This document shows, piece after piece, positions 22,981-34,600 of a stretch of DNA of 64,000 nt. The stretch's first letter is position 1; each line of letters begins with the position of its first letter. The position numbers and the translations under genes are program-made. The notes below the pieces were generated by a model. The model worked only from the letters and a program-made list of their open reading frames with translations. It was not told where the DNA came from and ran no database searches. Source of the DNA: Delphinus delphis (taxonomy: Eukaryota > Chordata > Mammalia > Artiodactyla > Delphinidae); assembly GCF_949987515.2 (NCBI RefSeq), contig NC_082684.1, positions 51,116,006-51,180,005 on the forward strand, given 5' to 3'.

Positions 22981-23610
22981 ATAAAACCACCATTTTGTTA
23001 ATATGTAATGGCACTTTGTTAATCCGTCCTCAACCATTTCAAGTTAAGGAAGTGTGGTGTGTTTGGTTGGGGGGCCAGATCTGGTAATGAGTTATTTTAG
23101 GCTTCTTTTACACACTCGGCTGGTCTGCTGTGGAGCTGGGATGGGGATGGAGCGTCCCTCTTATTTACATGACTTTGGGGGAGGGTCTGAGGCCCAAGGA
23201 CATGGCGCTGCATTCTTGGAGCTGTGGCAGAAGGTTTGTGCTTGCTTATCTTGGCTTTGGGGTGGGCTTGCTGAGTAGGCGTGGGTAAAATGCGGAATCA
23301 CGTGGTCTTGGGCTTATGCCTGTCACAAGTCCCACCCCTCACTTTAGCTTTGTGGTCCGACAATTGTGGAGTTTGTAGAGCTGGCTTGGCTCAAAGAACA
23401 AATGGGGACACCAAGGACCAGAGAAGAGGGTAATGAGCCCAACATCACAGCGTGGTGGACCCGGGGCTGGGAGGAGCTTCTTGATTCCTAGACTAGGATA
23501 CTTTGCGTGACACCAAATGGCCTCCCTCGTCCTACGATGGAAGGAGAAAACTCAGTGTCCTTTGCTGGGGAAAGTACTACTGTCTAATGGGGAGACTGGT
23601 CAAGGCGCTG
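22981..23610. other. No recognised feature
   Basis: Moderate-GC sequence following L1 A. Short open frames only. Nothing recognisable. Confidence 0.5.
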
Positions 23611-23965
23611 TGCTATGGTCTGCGTCCTTCCAAAATTCATGTTGAAGTTCTTATGCTCAATGTCATGGTGTTAGTTTGTGGGCCTTTGGGATGTGATTAG
23701 GTCATGAGCGTGGAGCCCTCATGAATGGGATTAGTGTACTTAGAAAAGATAACCCACTGAGATCCCTCACTCCTTCCATCCTGTGAGGACAAAACCAGAA
23801 GTCCATAGCCTACAACTTGGAAGAAGGCTCTCACCAGAACCTGAACATGCTGATACCCTGATCTTGGACTTCCCAGCCTCCAGAACTGTGAGAAGTAAAT
23901 TTCCATTGTTTATAAGACACTCAGTCTATGGTATTTTGTTACAGTGGCCCAAATGGACTAAGACA
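23611..23965 (+). mobile_element. MLT1/MER21-type LTR (ERVL group)
   Basis: Starts tgctatggtctgcg and ends ggactaagaca, which is a TG...CA LTR. Internal hallmarks are ggtcatgagcgtggagccct and cttggacttcccagcctcca, then ctgtgagaagtaaattt with the polyadenylation region. No flanking coding retroviral sequence. A target duplication was not clear. Confidence 0.85.
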
Positions 23966-24112
23966 CTGTCTCTTAGTGTTTAAAGGAGTGATGTATGTGC
24001 TTTTTAAAAATATTGGAGGTGGAAGGCAGGAGAGTATATTGTTAATGGTTTGCATTCAATGGGAAGCACTGATTGGAGTTATTCAGATGTATCGTTTGTG
24101 AGTTTCATGGTG

Positions 24113-24830
24113 CAGTAGTTCCCCGCCCCTTATCCACATGGGATATGTTCCAAGACTCCCCAGTGGATGCCTGAAGCCACGGATAGTACTGAACCCTGTA
24201 TATACTATGTTTTTTCCTATACATATATACCTATGATAAAGTTTAAAGTTATCACACCTTGTGGCTGTAACTTGTTCAGTTTGAGGTGCGACAGCAAAAC
24301 TAGTGCAAATTTCTTTTTTCTTCTTTGCAATTTCATGGATAGAAGATTCACTCTTACCGTAGATCGTAGCAACCTCAGCGTCCGATTCTCCTCCTTTCTT
24401 TATATTTTGAGAACTTTCATCTTTTCACTTAAAGTAAGCACTTCATGGCTTCTCTTTGGCATATTTGAATTGCTGGCATCACTACTCTTGTGCTTTGAAG
24501 GGGCCATTATTAAGTAAAATAAGGGTTACTTGAACACAAGCATGGTTGATACCATGACAACCGTCTGATAATCAAGACAGCTACTAAGTGACTAACGAGG
24601 GTTGGGGGGTGGGGTGGGTGTGTGGGGAGATCTGTTAGATAAAGGGATGTTTCACATCCAGGGCGGGAAGGAGCAGGATGGCACGAGGTTTCATTATGTT
24701 GCTCAGAACAGTGTACAATTTAAAACTTATGAACTGTTTATTTCTAAAATTTTCCATTTAATATTTTCAGACCATGGTTGGCCATGAATAACTGAAATTG
24801 CAAAAGGGGAAACCGGAGACAAGGCGGGTT
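24113..24830 (-). mobile_element. Tigger-like (pogo) DNA transposon
   Basis: The left terminus cagtagttccccgcccctta and downstream gccacggatagtactgaacc match Tigger-type ends. The right end near 24770-24830 is a diverged inverted copy (ggttggccatgaataactga ... ggggaaaccgg). The interior carries an antisense transposase fragment at about 24243-24507. The element is decayed and could not move. Confidence 0.75.
24243..24507 (-). pseudogene. Tigger/pogo transposase N-terminal fragment
   Basis: Translated on the minus strand from ATG at 24507 the frame reads MAPSKHKSSDASNSNMPKRS, the start of the DNA-binding (CENP-B/HTH-like) part of pogo-type transposases. A TAA stop follows after about 39 residues, and the family sequence continues in another frame with DAEVATIYGKSESSIHEIA and KEICTSFAVAPQTEQVTAT. 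That shows one frameshift in addition to the stop. Only the N-terminal domain is present and no catalytic domain was found. Confidence 0.75.
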
Positions 24831-24867
24831 TATATAATGGAGGTGATATAGACAGAAAATGCCTATT

Positions 24868-25035
24868 TTGGTGTCTTGAAGATCTGGGCTTCAGTCCCAG
24901 CCTCTGCCTTTACCAACCTTGTGGACTTAGGCCAGTTATTTTATCTTCCTCTGAATGTATGTTTCTTCTTTTTTAAAATAGGCTTTATAATACTTATAAT
25001 ATTGATATTATAGGGTTCTTGGATTTGCTAATAAA
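24868..25035 (+). mobile_element. MIR SINE
   Basis: Sense MIR, diverged: gggcttcagtcccagcctct, then ttgtggacttaggccagtta, then cttcctctgaatg. Confidence 0.65.
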
Positions 25036-25039
25036 ACAG

Positions 25040-25265
25040 CAACCACTTGTATAGTGCTTACTCTGTGCTAGGCACTATTTTAAACACTGTATACTTATTG
25101 ATATATTAACTAAGTTAGCCTGCACATGATCTTCTTAATTGCATGCTATTATTATTCCCATTTTACAGATGAGGAAACTGAGGCACATTGAAGTTAACTG
25201 TCCAGGGTCATACCTCTGAGAAGTGGTAATGCTCAGATTTGAATCCCGTCAGTCTGGCTCAGATT
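25040..25265 (-). mobile_element. MIR SINE
   Basis: Clear antisense MIR: gtgcttactctgtgctaggc, then cattttacagatgaggaaac, then gatttgaatcccgtcagtc. It lies next to a sense MIR (24868-25035), so the two form an inverted pair. Confidence 0.92.
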
Positions 25266-26235
25266 TATACTTTAATTTTGATACTATGCTTCCTCAAATC
25301 AAATTAAATGGCTTTGTGGAGCATCTAGTATATCATTCTCAGTGGGAATAATATCAACCCCGAAGGGAGTAAAAACTGGCTCTTAGGGGACAAAAATGCT
25401 TTATACTTTCGTGTATAAAGCACAGATATTCATACAGTACATAAACAGATATAGAGTATATTTGTGGTATTAAACATTAATGGGGGAGGGGAATGATTAG
25501 AAAAAAAAGTCTAAAAATTCTCCTTAAGGGGATCAGTAATGAAAAAAAGGTTAAGAAACACTGATCCAGTGCAATGCTAGGCACACAATAGGCTTTCATA
25601 AATTCTCCTTCCTTTTCTCATGCCAGTTCAGTTTAAGAAGTGAGAGGTGGCTGGGCTGATGTGTTCCCCAGCCCAGGGAAGAGTTTAGTCTGAGTTTAAC
25701 ACAAATGGGTAAGGAGGGAGAGGGCTAATCCCACCACTTGACTTACATTGGAGCAGGAAGCAAGGTAGGAGTGAAGGAACTTTGCTGCTCAGATGCTGTT
25801 TTGAATGTACATTAAGTTTAGTTATTAAGCAGCATCTTTAAAAATATTATGCAGGATTTCAATGTCACAATCAGTCTGCTATTCAAGAATAGATGAATAT
25901 TCAAACCTAACAAATATATGGGATAAATAATTTCTGCAGTAACTGTAACATATCTCTTGGGTCCCAGGAATAAATGCAAAACAAGTACAACTCTATTATA
26001 GAGTACAGAAGAAAATAACCCAGCCAAATTCCTATGTATGTTTGAAGAAGAAATTATTTTATTTACATATAATGTCTGTCTATTTATATATAAAATCTTA
26101 CCTTTAAAAGAAAAAATTAATACAAAAATAGCGCAATTAAGTCCCTCCCACTTTCCTTTTCTGTTTGGGGGAATATTGTTTTAATTATTTTACTCTCCAG
26201 GTAGAGTTACTTATTCTTCTTTTTAGTGTTAACTT
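25266..26235. other. No recognised gene
   Basis: AT-rich sequence. Around 25570-25600 a short MIR/L2-like end (aatgctaggcacacaatagg) is visible. Nothing else. Confidence 0.5.
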
Positions 26236-26400
26236 TTATTTTTAAAAAAATTTTATTGAAATATAGTTGATTTACAATGTGTTAGTTTCAGAGTTTTTTT
26301 TACATTCTCTTCCATTATAAGTTATTATAAGATATTGAGTATAGTTCCCTGAACTATACAGTAGGTACTCATTGGTTATCTATTTTATTTATCTATTTAT
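26236..26400 (-). mobile_element. L1 3' end fragment
   Basis: Minus-strand L1 3' UTR: ttttattgaaatatagttga, then gttccctgaactatacagta. Short, with diverged ends. Confidence 0.85.
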
Positions 26401-27519
26401 TCTTCTTTTTGCCTCTCTGGCTGCATTAATCCTCTGAATGTTAAAACATATAAATATGATCTGGATATAATTTATGACTATATTTCCTGTTATAATTTAG
26501 AAACATTATAGAGCACATAGCAAATTTCTTCAAGGATGTTTTAAAATGAAATAAGACCTGCAGAGATACTCTTTGTCAAAGCAAGTCCTTTAGGACTGCC
26601 TGCTTTACTTTCCTTTTGACTCTGTTAACGCACCTCTTGAGTTAAGCACAGTCTTACCAGGTACCCAAAGAGCCTCATAATGGTCATTAGGGAGCTGAAA
26701 ACAGTTATTTGCCAATAAATAGCTTTCTTAGTCAACTTTGTCAGAGGGAGCCAGGGCCCCTTTTCCTGGCAAATGAGGCTCACTTGAGGGTCAGAGGGAG
26801 ACCCTCTTTCACCCTTTGTCTCCTGAGGGGCTGAGAGCCAGGAGAAATTGAAGAGAACCAGTTCTCTTTGGAAAGTGAAATCTAGGTAAATGTTATCACA
26901 GATGATGTAATTCCCTCGTCCCACGTCTAGGTAGATACCAGGCAAAGTTATGAAATAGAAGAAAATTCCTTTTGGCTTCCCAAACTTACACTCTCCCTTG
27001 CCCATCCATGGTTGTCCACCTGAGTCTTGATCTACCTGATACGACAGCCTCAGAGGCCATTCCCTCTTTCTCCACCCAGAGCTTAGTGCTGCTCCAAGGG
27101 GAGAGGGGAGAAAGGAGAGAATAGAGGTTCCCCATAGAATCTTTTGTATTCTAGATCACGTCCTCTAGGGGCTCTGGGTGGGAATTCCAAGATATAAGCC
27201 AAACAAAAAAACAGCGAAGGGCTGAGGAAGATTGTTTGGCCGATTGTGTCCTCGTGGATTTGCTTCTGATGGGATCTGGAGCAACTTGTGGCTCTTTGTG
27301 AGCTGATGAGGGGTGCTGAAAACTTACCTGTCTAATGCTGCTGCAGGCAGGGCTGGTTCTAGCACCACAGGAGACGATACTGGTCTATCAACTCCCAGCC
27401 TCCCTTCCTGTGGCAGCCCTGGGATGTGCCTCTCAGGTCCCTGATGGACAGGTTTCCTGACTACGGGAAACACAGTTGACAGAGGGCCCAGCTGCTGTGC
27501 TTTGAAACCCATCCCAAAT
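26401..27519. other. No recognised feature
   Basis: Includes a 126-codon minus-strand open frame (26625-27005) with no recognisable domain, no repeats and no splice support. I do not call it a gene. Confidence 0.5.
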
Positions 27520-27850
27520 TTCTTTTTTAAAATTTTTATTTATAATTTATTATTGTTATTTTTTTCCCCAGGTTTATTGAGATATAATTGATATGTAACA
27601 TTGTATACGTTTAAGATATACAACGTGATGATTTGGTACATGTATATATTGAGAAATGATTACCACAATAAGGATAGTTAACGCCTCTATCACCTCACAA
27701 AATTATCATTTATGTGTGTGTGTACGTGTGTGTGTGTGTGAAGAACACTTAAGATCTACTGTCTTAGCAAGTTCTCAAGTCTATAGTAGAGTATTGTTTA
27801 CTATTTTCTGCCAAGGCCATGCTTCTGCTCATCTGCCCCCAACCAATGAC
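27520..27850 (-). mobile_element. Old L1 3' UTR fragment with (TG)n
   Basis: Minus-strand L1MA/MB-like 3' UTR: tttattgagatataattgat, then gattaccacaataaggatag, then cttaagatctactgtctta. A TG-rich microsatellite (27713-27740) has arisen inside it. Confidence 0.8.
27713..27740. repeat. (TG)n microsatellite
   Basis: An alternating TG run interrupted once by tac, within the L1 fragment. Confidence 0.9.
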
Positions 27851-28433
27851 TAAATGAGGCAGGGGCTGTTTCTGGGAGATGCGAGACTCCTCTGATGGGC
27901 AACTTTGGCCCAGGGACTCCCCGATGGCCTTGCTGAACTCAGAACTGTTGTGTAAGATGCTTCCATTCAATCTTCTGTCCTTCCTTTACTCCTTCACTCA
28001 GGCTCAGATCGGCATTGTACTCTGAGGTTCTCCAAGTCTCTCTGGCTCCCTCCTCATTTGCTCTCATAGGCATTTCCCCTACTACATTTCTTGCGTGTTC
28101 ATCCCGCTTTGGCTTCTGCTTTGTAGAGAACACCCCTCATGATGACCTACCGCCTGGCCAGTCACTTCCCACTTTCTGTCTCCAGCTCACTCCCCTTTCC
28201 ACCCACTCCCTTAAAACTTTCTCACAGGAAAGATGATCTGATACCAGCTATTTTGGGTTACTTCTAGTCATATTCATATATAGAAATAGCCCTATTTGTG
28301 GAATACAAGTTTTTGTCCCTGATAAAGAAACCTCAGACTCTCACAAGCCTCTTGGGTGCCCCAGCGACTAGGTCCTGCAGGTGACTTCCTAATCGGCTTT
28401 TTTTTTCCCACACCAATTTTCCGTTTATTTATT
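27851..28433. other. No recognised feature
   Basis: Unremarkable sequence with a T-run at 28399-28406 just outside the next SINE's duplication. Nothing annotated. Confidence 0.5.
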
Positions 28434-28743
28434 AAAAAAAATTATTTATTTTATTTTTGGCTGTGCTGGGTTTTTGTTGCTGTGTGTGGGCTTTCTCTAG
28501 TTGCGGCAAGCGGGGGCTAGTCTTCGTTGTGGTCTGTGGTCTTCTCGTTGAGGTGGCTTCTCTTGTTGTGGGACATGGACTCTAGGTGCGAGGGCTTCAG
28601 TAGTTGTGGCTCGCAGGCTCTAGAGCGCAGGGTCGGTAGTTGTGGCACATGGGCTTAGTTGCTCCACGGCATGTGGGATCTTCCCAGACCAGGGTTTGAA
28701 TCCGTGTCCCCTGATTCTTAACCACTGCACCACCAGGGAAGCC
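28434..28743 (-). mobile_element. Long CHR-family SINE (~310 bp)
   Basis: On the minus strand it begins gggcttccctggtggtgca and runs through the longer tRNA-derived body with repeated tcgcaactactgaa-like units to an AAAT-rich tail. Near-duplicate flanks ccgtttatttatt (28421-28433) and ccatttctttatt (28744-28756) fit a target duplication with two mismatches. Confidence 0.9.
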
Positions 28744-28756
28744 CCATTTCTTTATT

Positions 28757-29444
28757 TTTAATTTATGGGGACCCTCAAAAAATAGAAATGGCTTTGGCAG
28801 GGAAGGAATGTCAAGGGGCCAATGGAAATCATGATGATTCCTGCTATGGTGTGGTCATTCTCCTGCCTCAGTTTCCCCACCTGCTCCATCCAGTGCATAC
28901 GGAAGTGTCTGTGTGGGTGTGAGGGGGTCTGGGGATGGGCTGTGGTTCCAGCAGCTCCCTGAGTGCAGGAGTCCAAACCAGCCTGGGCGCCCAGGGTATC
29001 TCTGTGGCTGATACCCCTGGAGGCAGTGCATCTCAAAGACCTGTCCATGGTTGTGAAAGCTTGATCCGTACAACATATGCACGGGAAGGAGAGGGTGCTA
29101 CTGTTCTCTGTGCTGATCCCAGCTGTTTTAGAGCCAGAGGCAATGGCATTCTTTTATTTCCATCCAAGTGTCTGGATTCACCTGGTGTGGTACTAACTAT
29201 ATGTCTTCCATGCCCAACTCTCCCCTCTAATTGTGATCTGCCTTAACCCAGACCCCTTTTGACTCCCGGCTGTTGTTCAACAATGCGGTATGATTGCTAC
29301 TCTAGATGACTCTAGGGTAATGCAAAGCAGGAAAGCAGGAAAGCTGGGAGATCTACACTCTAGTCCTCAGATGGATGGTTGCTCTTTATACGAGAGGGCT
29401 AATTGAGAAACATAGCCTCCACTGGCCACGCAATCATACACTCA
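28757..29444. other. No recognised feature
   Basis: Single-copy-looking sequence. Open frames of 75-103 codons on both strands overlap each other and show no domain. Confidence 0.5.
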
Positions 29445-29700
29445 TGATACAAATAATAACAGCTAACATCTCTTGAGCACAGGCTCTATGCCAGGTATTG
29501 TTTACTGCTTTATACATACAGCCTCATTTAAATCTCCTTATACACTTGAGAGATGGGGACTATCAGTCTATCATCCCATTTTATAGTCTATAACCTAAAG
29601 CTTACTTGCTGAGGGTCACAAACCCAAGAAAAGGCTAAGTCAGGATTCAAAGCCAGGCTGTCTAATGGCTGAATCATACTGCTTCTACTTCTTGCCAGAA
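29445..29700 (-). mobile_element. MIR SINE
   Basis: Antisense MIR: cagctaacatctcttgagca, then catcccattttatagtct, then aggattcaaagccagg. Confidence 0.82.
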
Positions 29701-29783
29701 GTGTTGAACATTGATACGTGTCACCCTCTGAATGGCATTTTCTTGGAACTAAACAAGAGCAGCACAGAAAGCTGAGGGTTCTT

Positions 29784-29993
29784 CGTTTTGTTTTGTTTTT
29801 GCGGTACGCGGGCCTCTCACTGTTGTGGCCTCCCCCGTTACGGAGCACAGGCTCCGGACGCGCAGACTCAGTGGCCATGGCTCACGGGCCCAGCCGCTCC
29901 GCGGCATGTGGAATCTTCCCGGACCGGGGCACGAACCCGTGTCCCCCGCATCGGCAGGCGGACTCTCAACCACTGCGCCACCAGGGAAGCCCC
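29784..29993 (-). mobile_element. CHR-type SINE
   Basis: Complete young CHR copy in antisense, ending gccaccagggaagcccc. A perfect 14-bp duplication, agctgagggttctt, flanks it at 29770-29783 and 29994-30007. The tail is T-rich with G interruptions (ttttgttttgttttt). Confidence 0.97.
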
Positions 29994-30027
29994 AGCTGAG
30001 GGTTCTTTGGATCTCTTTGTTATCTGT

Positions 30028-30115
30028 TTCCCTCCCTCCCTCCCTCCCTCCCTTTCTTCTTCCTAACTTCTTAAATTCCTTCCTTCCTTTCTTCCTTCCT
30101 TTACTTCTTTTTATT
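30028..30115. repeat. (CCCT)n/(CCTT)n pyrimidine-rich simple repeat
   Basis: Six or seven ccct units followed by cttcctttcttcctt-type sequence. Low complexity on one strand. Confidence 0.9.
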
Positions 30116-31082
30116 TTTAAATTCGGAAATGCCAGTGTCCAGGCACAGAAAACGTCAAGGGGGCTGCCTCCCCTCAGGAGTTGGTACCAAGGCTGGAGCC
30201 CAGGCCCTCAGTTCCTTGACCTGTGGCTGCACTGGCCGGTGATCTGGAGAGAGGCTCTGTTTGGGGTCAGGAATGGCTCAGTCTCCTGGATGGGAAGGAC
30301 ATTAGCCTATGGAGCCTTTCAAGGATCAAGTGCAGAAGGAGAAGAAACATTTGTTGAGAGGGAGGCAGACATTTCTTAGGCCTTCTTAAAATGGAAACAG
30401 CTATAAAAGGTAAATCAGATGAAAGAGACTGTTCTGCTCGCTGCCTGAGAGTTAGTTCCTGAGATAAGCTTTTCTAAATAGTTGCCTGATCGTCCGTGCC
30501 ATCCATGGGCATTGTCATTCTGTTGGCATTGGTGTTCCTTCCCTATTTGGGAGTCTAAAGTGTTGATCTGTATTGTTAATGACAAGCCAGGGAGACATAA
30601 CATTCAGAATAAGCAGGCGTCAGGAATATTTATATGTGTCCTGTTAGCTAAAACCTCAGTTTTGTGCTGCCAATAAAACTGGGTGACAGCTTTCTTCCAA
30701 GAATTTGTGTTCTTCGCCTGCTATTTGAAAGTGTTGCTGTGTCTCAGCTGCACTTGGAAAGCAACAAATAGGACAAAGCATAAATATAGCACAGTATCAG
30801 ATTCTGAAGACACTCGTGATAACAGCAAGACTTGTTTTTAAATGACAAACAAAATCCTTTCTAGAGTGAAGAAAAGAGTGGGTGGGGAAAACCTGTTTCT
30901 CTAAATGAGTTTAGTGGAGTCTGTAGACTCCTGTTTCAAAACTTTCCCTCAAGATCGGGGACTTTCATTGAAGAAAAAGCATAACCTCTTCAGAAAGGAA
31001 ACGGTACACACACACATACGGGGGTTACGTGTATGCCTCACACAGGGTAGGTGCCCTATGCATTTTTAGTGATAATGGTGAC
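30116..31082. other. No recognised gene or repeat
   Basis: Single-copy-looking sequence. An open frame from 29825 into this region begins in the antisense SINE and is not a gene. A moderate possibility of conserved non-coding DNA around 30420-30700. Confidence 0.5.
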
Positions 31083-31632
31083 TGTATTAGTAATCTATTG
31101 TTGTATAGCAAATTGCCCCAAAACTTTGTGGCATAAAACAATAAACATTTATTATCTCACACAGTTTCTGTGGTTCAGGAATCCAGAAGGGACTTTGCTA
31201 GGCGCTTCTGCTCAAGGTCTCTCCTGAGATTATAGTCAGGATGTGGCCAGGGCCACAGTCCTTTGCAGGCTTGAATGGAGCTGGAGGAGCTACTTCTAAG
31301 GTGGCTGACTCACATACTTGACACATTTGTGCAGATTGTTGGAAGGAGGCTTCAGTTCCTCACCACATGGACCTCTCCATGGGGCTGGTTGAGTGTCCTC
31401 ACAACATGGCAGCTGGCTTCCCCAGAGCGAGTGACCCAACAGAGAGAGCAACATGGAAGCCTCAGTGTATTTCATGACTCACCCTCGGAGGTCATGCTCT
31501 ATCATTTCTGCTACAAATTATTTATTAAAAGAGAGTCACTTGGCCCACACACAGGAAGGGGAGTTAAGGTCCACCAAAGGAAGGAGTATCAAAGAATTTG
31601 ATTTGAAATTCTTTTATTTGAAAACAACCACA
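31083..31632 (-). mobile_element. MLT1-type LTR with intact 5-bp TSD
   Basis: On the minus strand TG...CA ends enclose ~550 bp. The + strand starts tgtattagtaatctattg and includes gagtgtcctcacaacatggc near 31392 and the terminal caaccaca. The exact 5-mer gtgac flanks it at 31078-31082 and 31633-31637, the duplication size expected for ERVL elements. Solo LTR. Confidence 0.9.
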
Positions 31633-34600
31633 GTGACCTGTAAGATTTGTGCAAAACGGAATACTTAAATTCCTCACAAAAGCAACTGCTTACTTCTGAG
31701 GGTGATAATGTCTCTGACATGAATCCAGAAAGACCGTCACAGAACAAGTCAACAAGAAGAATGATGGAAAAATCATCTTTTCATGGAAACAGATGAGAGG
31801 AGAAACTTTCTAATGCTAAATGTGAGAATCCATTCTTCAACTTTTAGATGATGGTGAATTTTATTTTGAGTCGACTAGAAAGAGACAAGTTTGAGGTCTT
31901 TCATTCATAAAGAATGTTTGGGTATGGGATTTTGGCCTCATTTGCTCCCTGCTTTAATATCAGGATCCTAATTGAAATCCTCTTTTCCTCATGACTTATC
32001 TCAGACTTTCTTCTTTAAAAAAAAATACCTCTGCTTTTACTATTGATGGTGAGGTGTACTCTTCTCTAGAACGGATGTGGGGATACATATGTAATTGGAA
32101 ATACGAGATGCGGTTGGGTGAGAGAAGACCCTACTTTGTTTCCTCTGTGACTGGGAGCTTCTTTTACTTCAACAAGTGACCCCCCTCCCCCAAAATGTCA
32201 AATCTGGTTTTTATCAAAGACTAATTCTGAACTTTGGGAACACGAGAGCTTTGCTCCAGCTATGTAGTTAGGATCTGTTTTCTCAGCTCTAAAGAGGGAT
32301 CTGATAGCACTTAGGACACTTTAACATCCTTGGCAAAAATAATCAGCACATTTTAAAACCAAGCAGAAGATGGTAATTATGATAGAGAATATTTTATGGG
32401 TGGTGAATTAGGCATGGCAATAGATTTCTGGATGGGAGCATTTCTAGATGGTAGGATGAGATAAATGAATCAGTGTATGAAAGCATCAGGTAAATGTGAA
32501 GGGCTATTAATCACCATTCTAAAATGCCTCCAGACCTAAAAAAGATTTACTAGTCAAATGGCTCTCATCGACACAACTTGTTTAAAGAGGTACTTTTCTC
32601 CAAATGGGAAAGGGAGATGCTTATCCTGCATCTAACTTGGACCCCATTTTGGGCCTATTTTCATTCCAGGGGAAACCAGAGCTTGGCTGTCAGGGGGTCA
32701 CAAATCTGGCTGTCTGACACATCTCTATTTGAGTGTTAGGGCTGGGAACTGGTAATGGCCCTTTAGTTTATCCAGGCTGGCGGTAATGTTTTTCATACTG
32801 GTGTTTCTAGTGATTCCTGGAGCTTTCATGCCCAGACCCTATTCCTGGCCTATCATTGGCTTCCCCAGGGTGGAGAAGACACTCTTTTGATGTTGGCTGT
32901 GGAGCTTCACATTGTCCCCATTAGCTGCTAATTCGGTCTACAGTGATGCTGTATGTGCATAACGTAATGAAAAGTCAGAGTTTTAACATCTCAGGGAAGC
33001 ATCCTGGGAGAATAAGCACTAACTTCATCATGGAAAAATCCTATGCCAACAGGAATCTACTCATGGGGTTTTCTCTGCTGTATATTACCTGGGCATCTGA
33101 GTAATTATTCTGCACATCGCACATGCCCTTAGCTGTATTTACCCTCAGACATGTTCCCCAGGCACTTCCAGGACGGGATCCATGGACTAGAATAAATAAT
33201 GATATTGCTGTGGGTAGTGATGAACTAAATTCAAGGCTGGAATTAGATTTTTAGTAGATGCCCCCACTGCATAATTAGACTGATCAAGACAGAGATTGAA
33301 GGGGCTTCGCCAGAAATTGAAAGAACAGCTGTTCAACGACAGAACAAAATTTAGGCAGCTTTTTTGACTTAAAGAAATCTGTGGTTTACCTTTTTTCTTT
33401 TTTTCTTAAAGCAAAGCACCTGTGAACCGGAATGAGGGAGAATTTCAGTTTTTATATTTATGATAATGCTTGCCACTCTGATCTGCAACCTGAGCTGCAA
33501 TCGTTTTCCTCTTGTCATCTTCTGTGTCCCTCTCTCTTTTAGTCTCTGCTCAGTGCTTGTTGATTTGCGTGTATGAATAGTAACACCTACTGACGGGCAG
33601 GGCTCAGGAGACGCAATTTGGTTGCCAGGTTTTCCTACCGCGGAGCCCTGTCAGCATCTTGCATTGGTTTGGGGTGTAATCAGTGTTTCTCCTCACTGCT
33701 GTGCCTGCTTCTCCCGGGCTCTGATTTTCATCCTCCAGCTGCCTTCCCTGGCATTGGCCTTGCAGCAGATTGCTTGGAAAGGCTCGATTTCACCCTACGT
33801 AGATACCAGAGGGGTCAGTAAGAGTGCTATTCATGTGGTCTAGAGGGAAATAGCTCACACTGTCTTTTTTTTTTTTTTACACTGTCTTTTTTAATCGAAT
33901 GATTTCTTGCCTGTTTTATCATTCACCATATCCTTTGTCTGAAATATTACGGTGCTCTAGCTAAGAATTACAGGTCTCCATCCCAGTACACTTTGAACAC
34001 TAGCTTGGAATTAGGAGGGAGATGATTTGAACTTCTAATCAAAATTCACTGCATGAGGTTCTGGCTTTTCAATAGGGGACATTTAAAAAACCTGGGAGAG
34101 GGGAAATGCAATAAACATCACCATAATGGGAAAGTCCATGATAATAGTGAAGGAGTCCACTGGAGGAATTTTTTTTTTCCTTGAGAAAGCAGCTCATTTT
34201 TTCAGTGCAAGGCCCCCTGTAGCCTTTGATGACTGAAGAGACTGATGTTCCGTATTAGCTTTTGGTGGGGGAAATGCATTTAAGCAGTTCCCAGCGACTG
34301 ATCGTGAGGCTAACGGCAGCATCTTTCTGAGTAGGCTGAAACCCCTACAAACCTGCGTCCCAGACATCTCTTCCTCTGACACTTCCCTTCTAATCCATCT
34401 GCAGCCAGCCGGAATCGCATAATAAGATGATTTGTCAGGAGGGTCTATGCAGTCTCAGGGCAAACTTCCTTTGAACTTAAAATACTTTTCCACCTTCGGA
34501 CACAGGGACATATGGGCTGGGCAATGAAAACTCTGCATGAGACCTGGGGAAAGGGCACCAATATTGCTCCTCTCCATTATCATGTTTTCATCTTTTACTC

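Noticed and set aside
26625..27005. 126-codon minus-strand frame
   Set aside because: No domain and no supporting context. The length is within chance for 64 kb in six frames.
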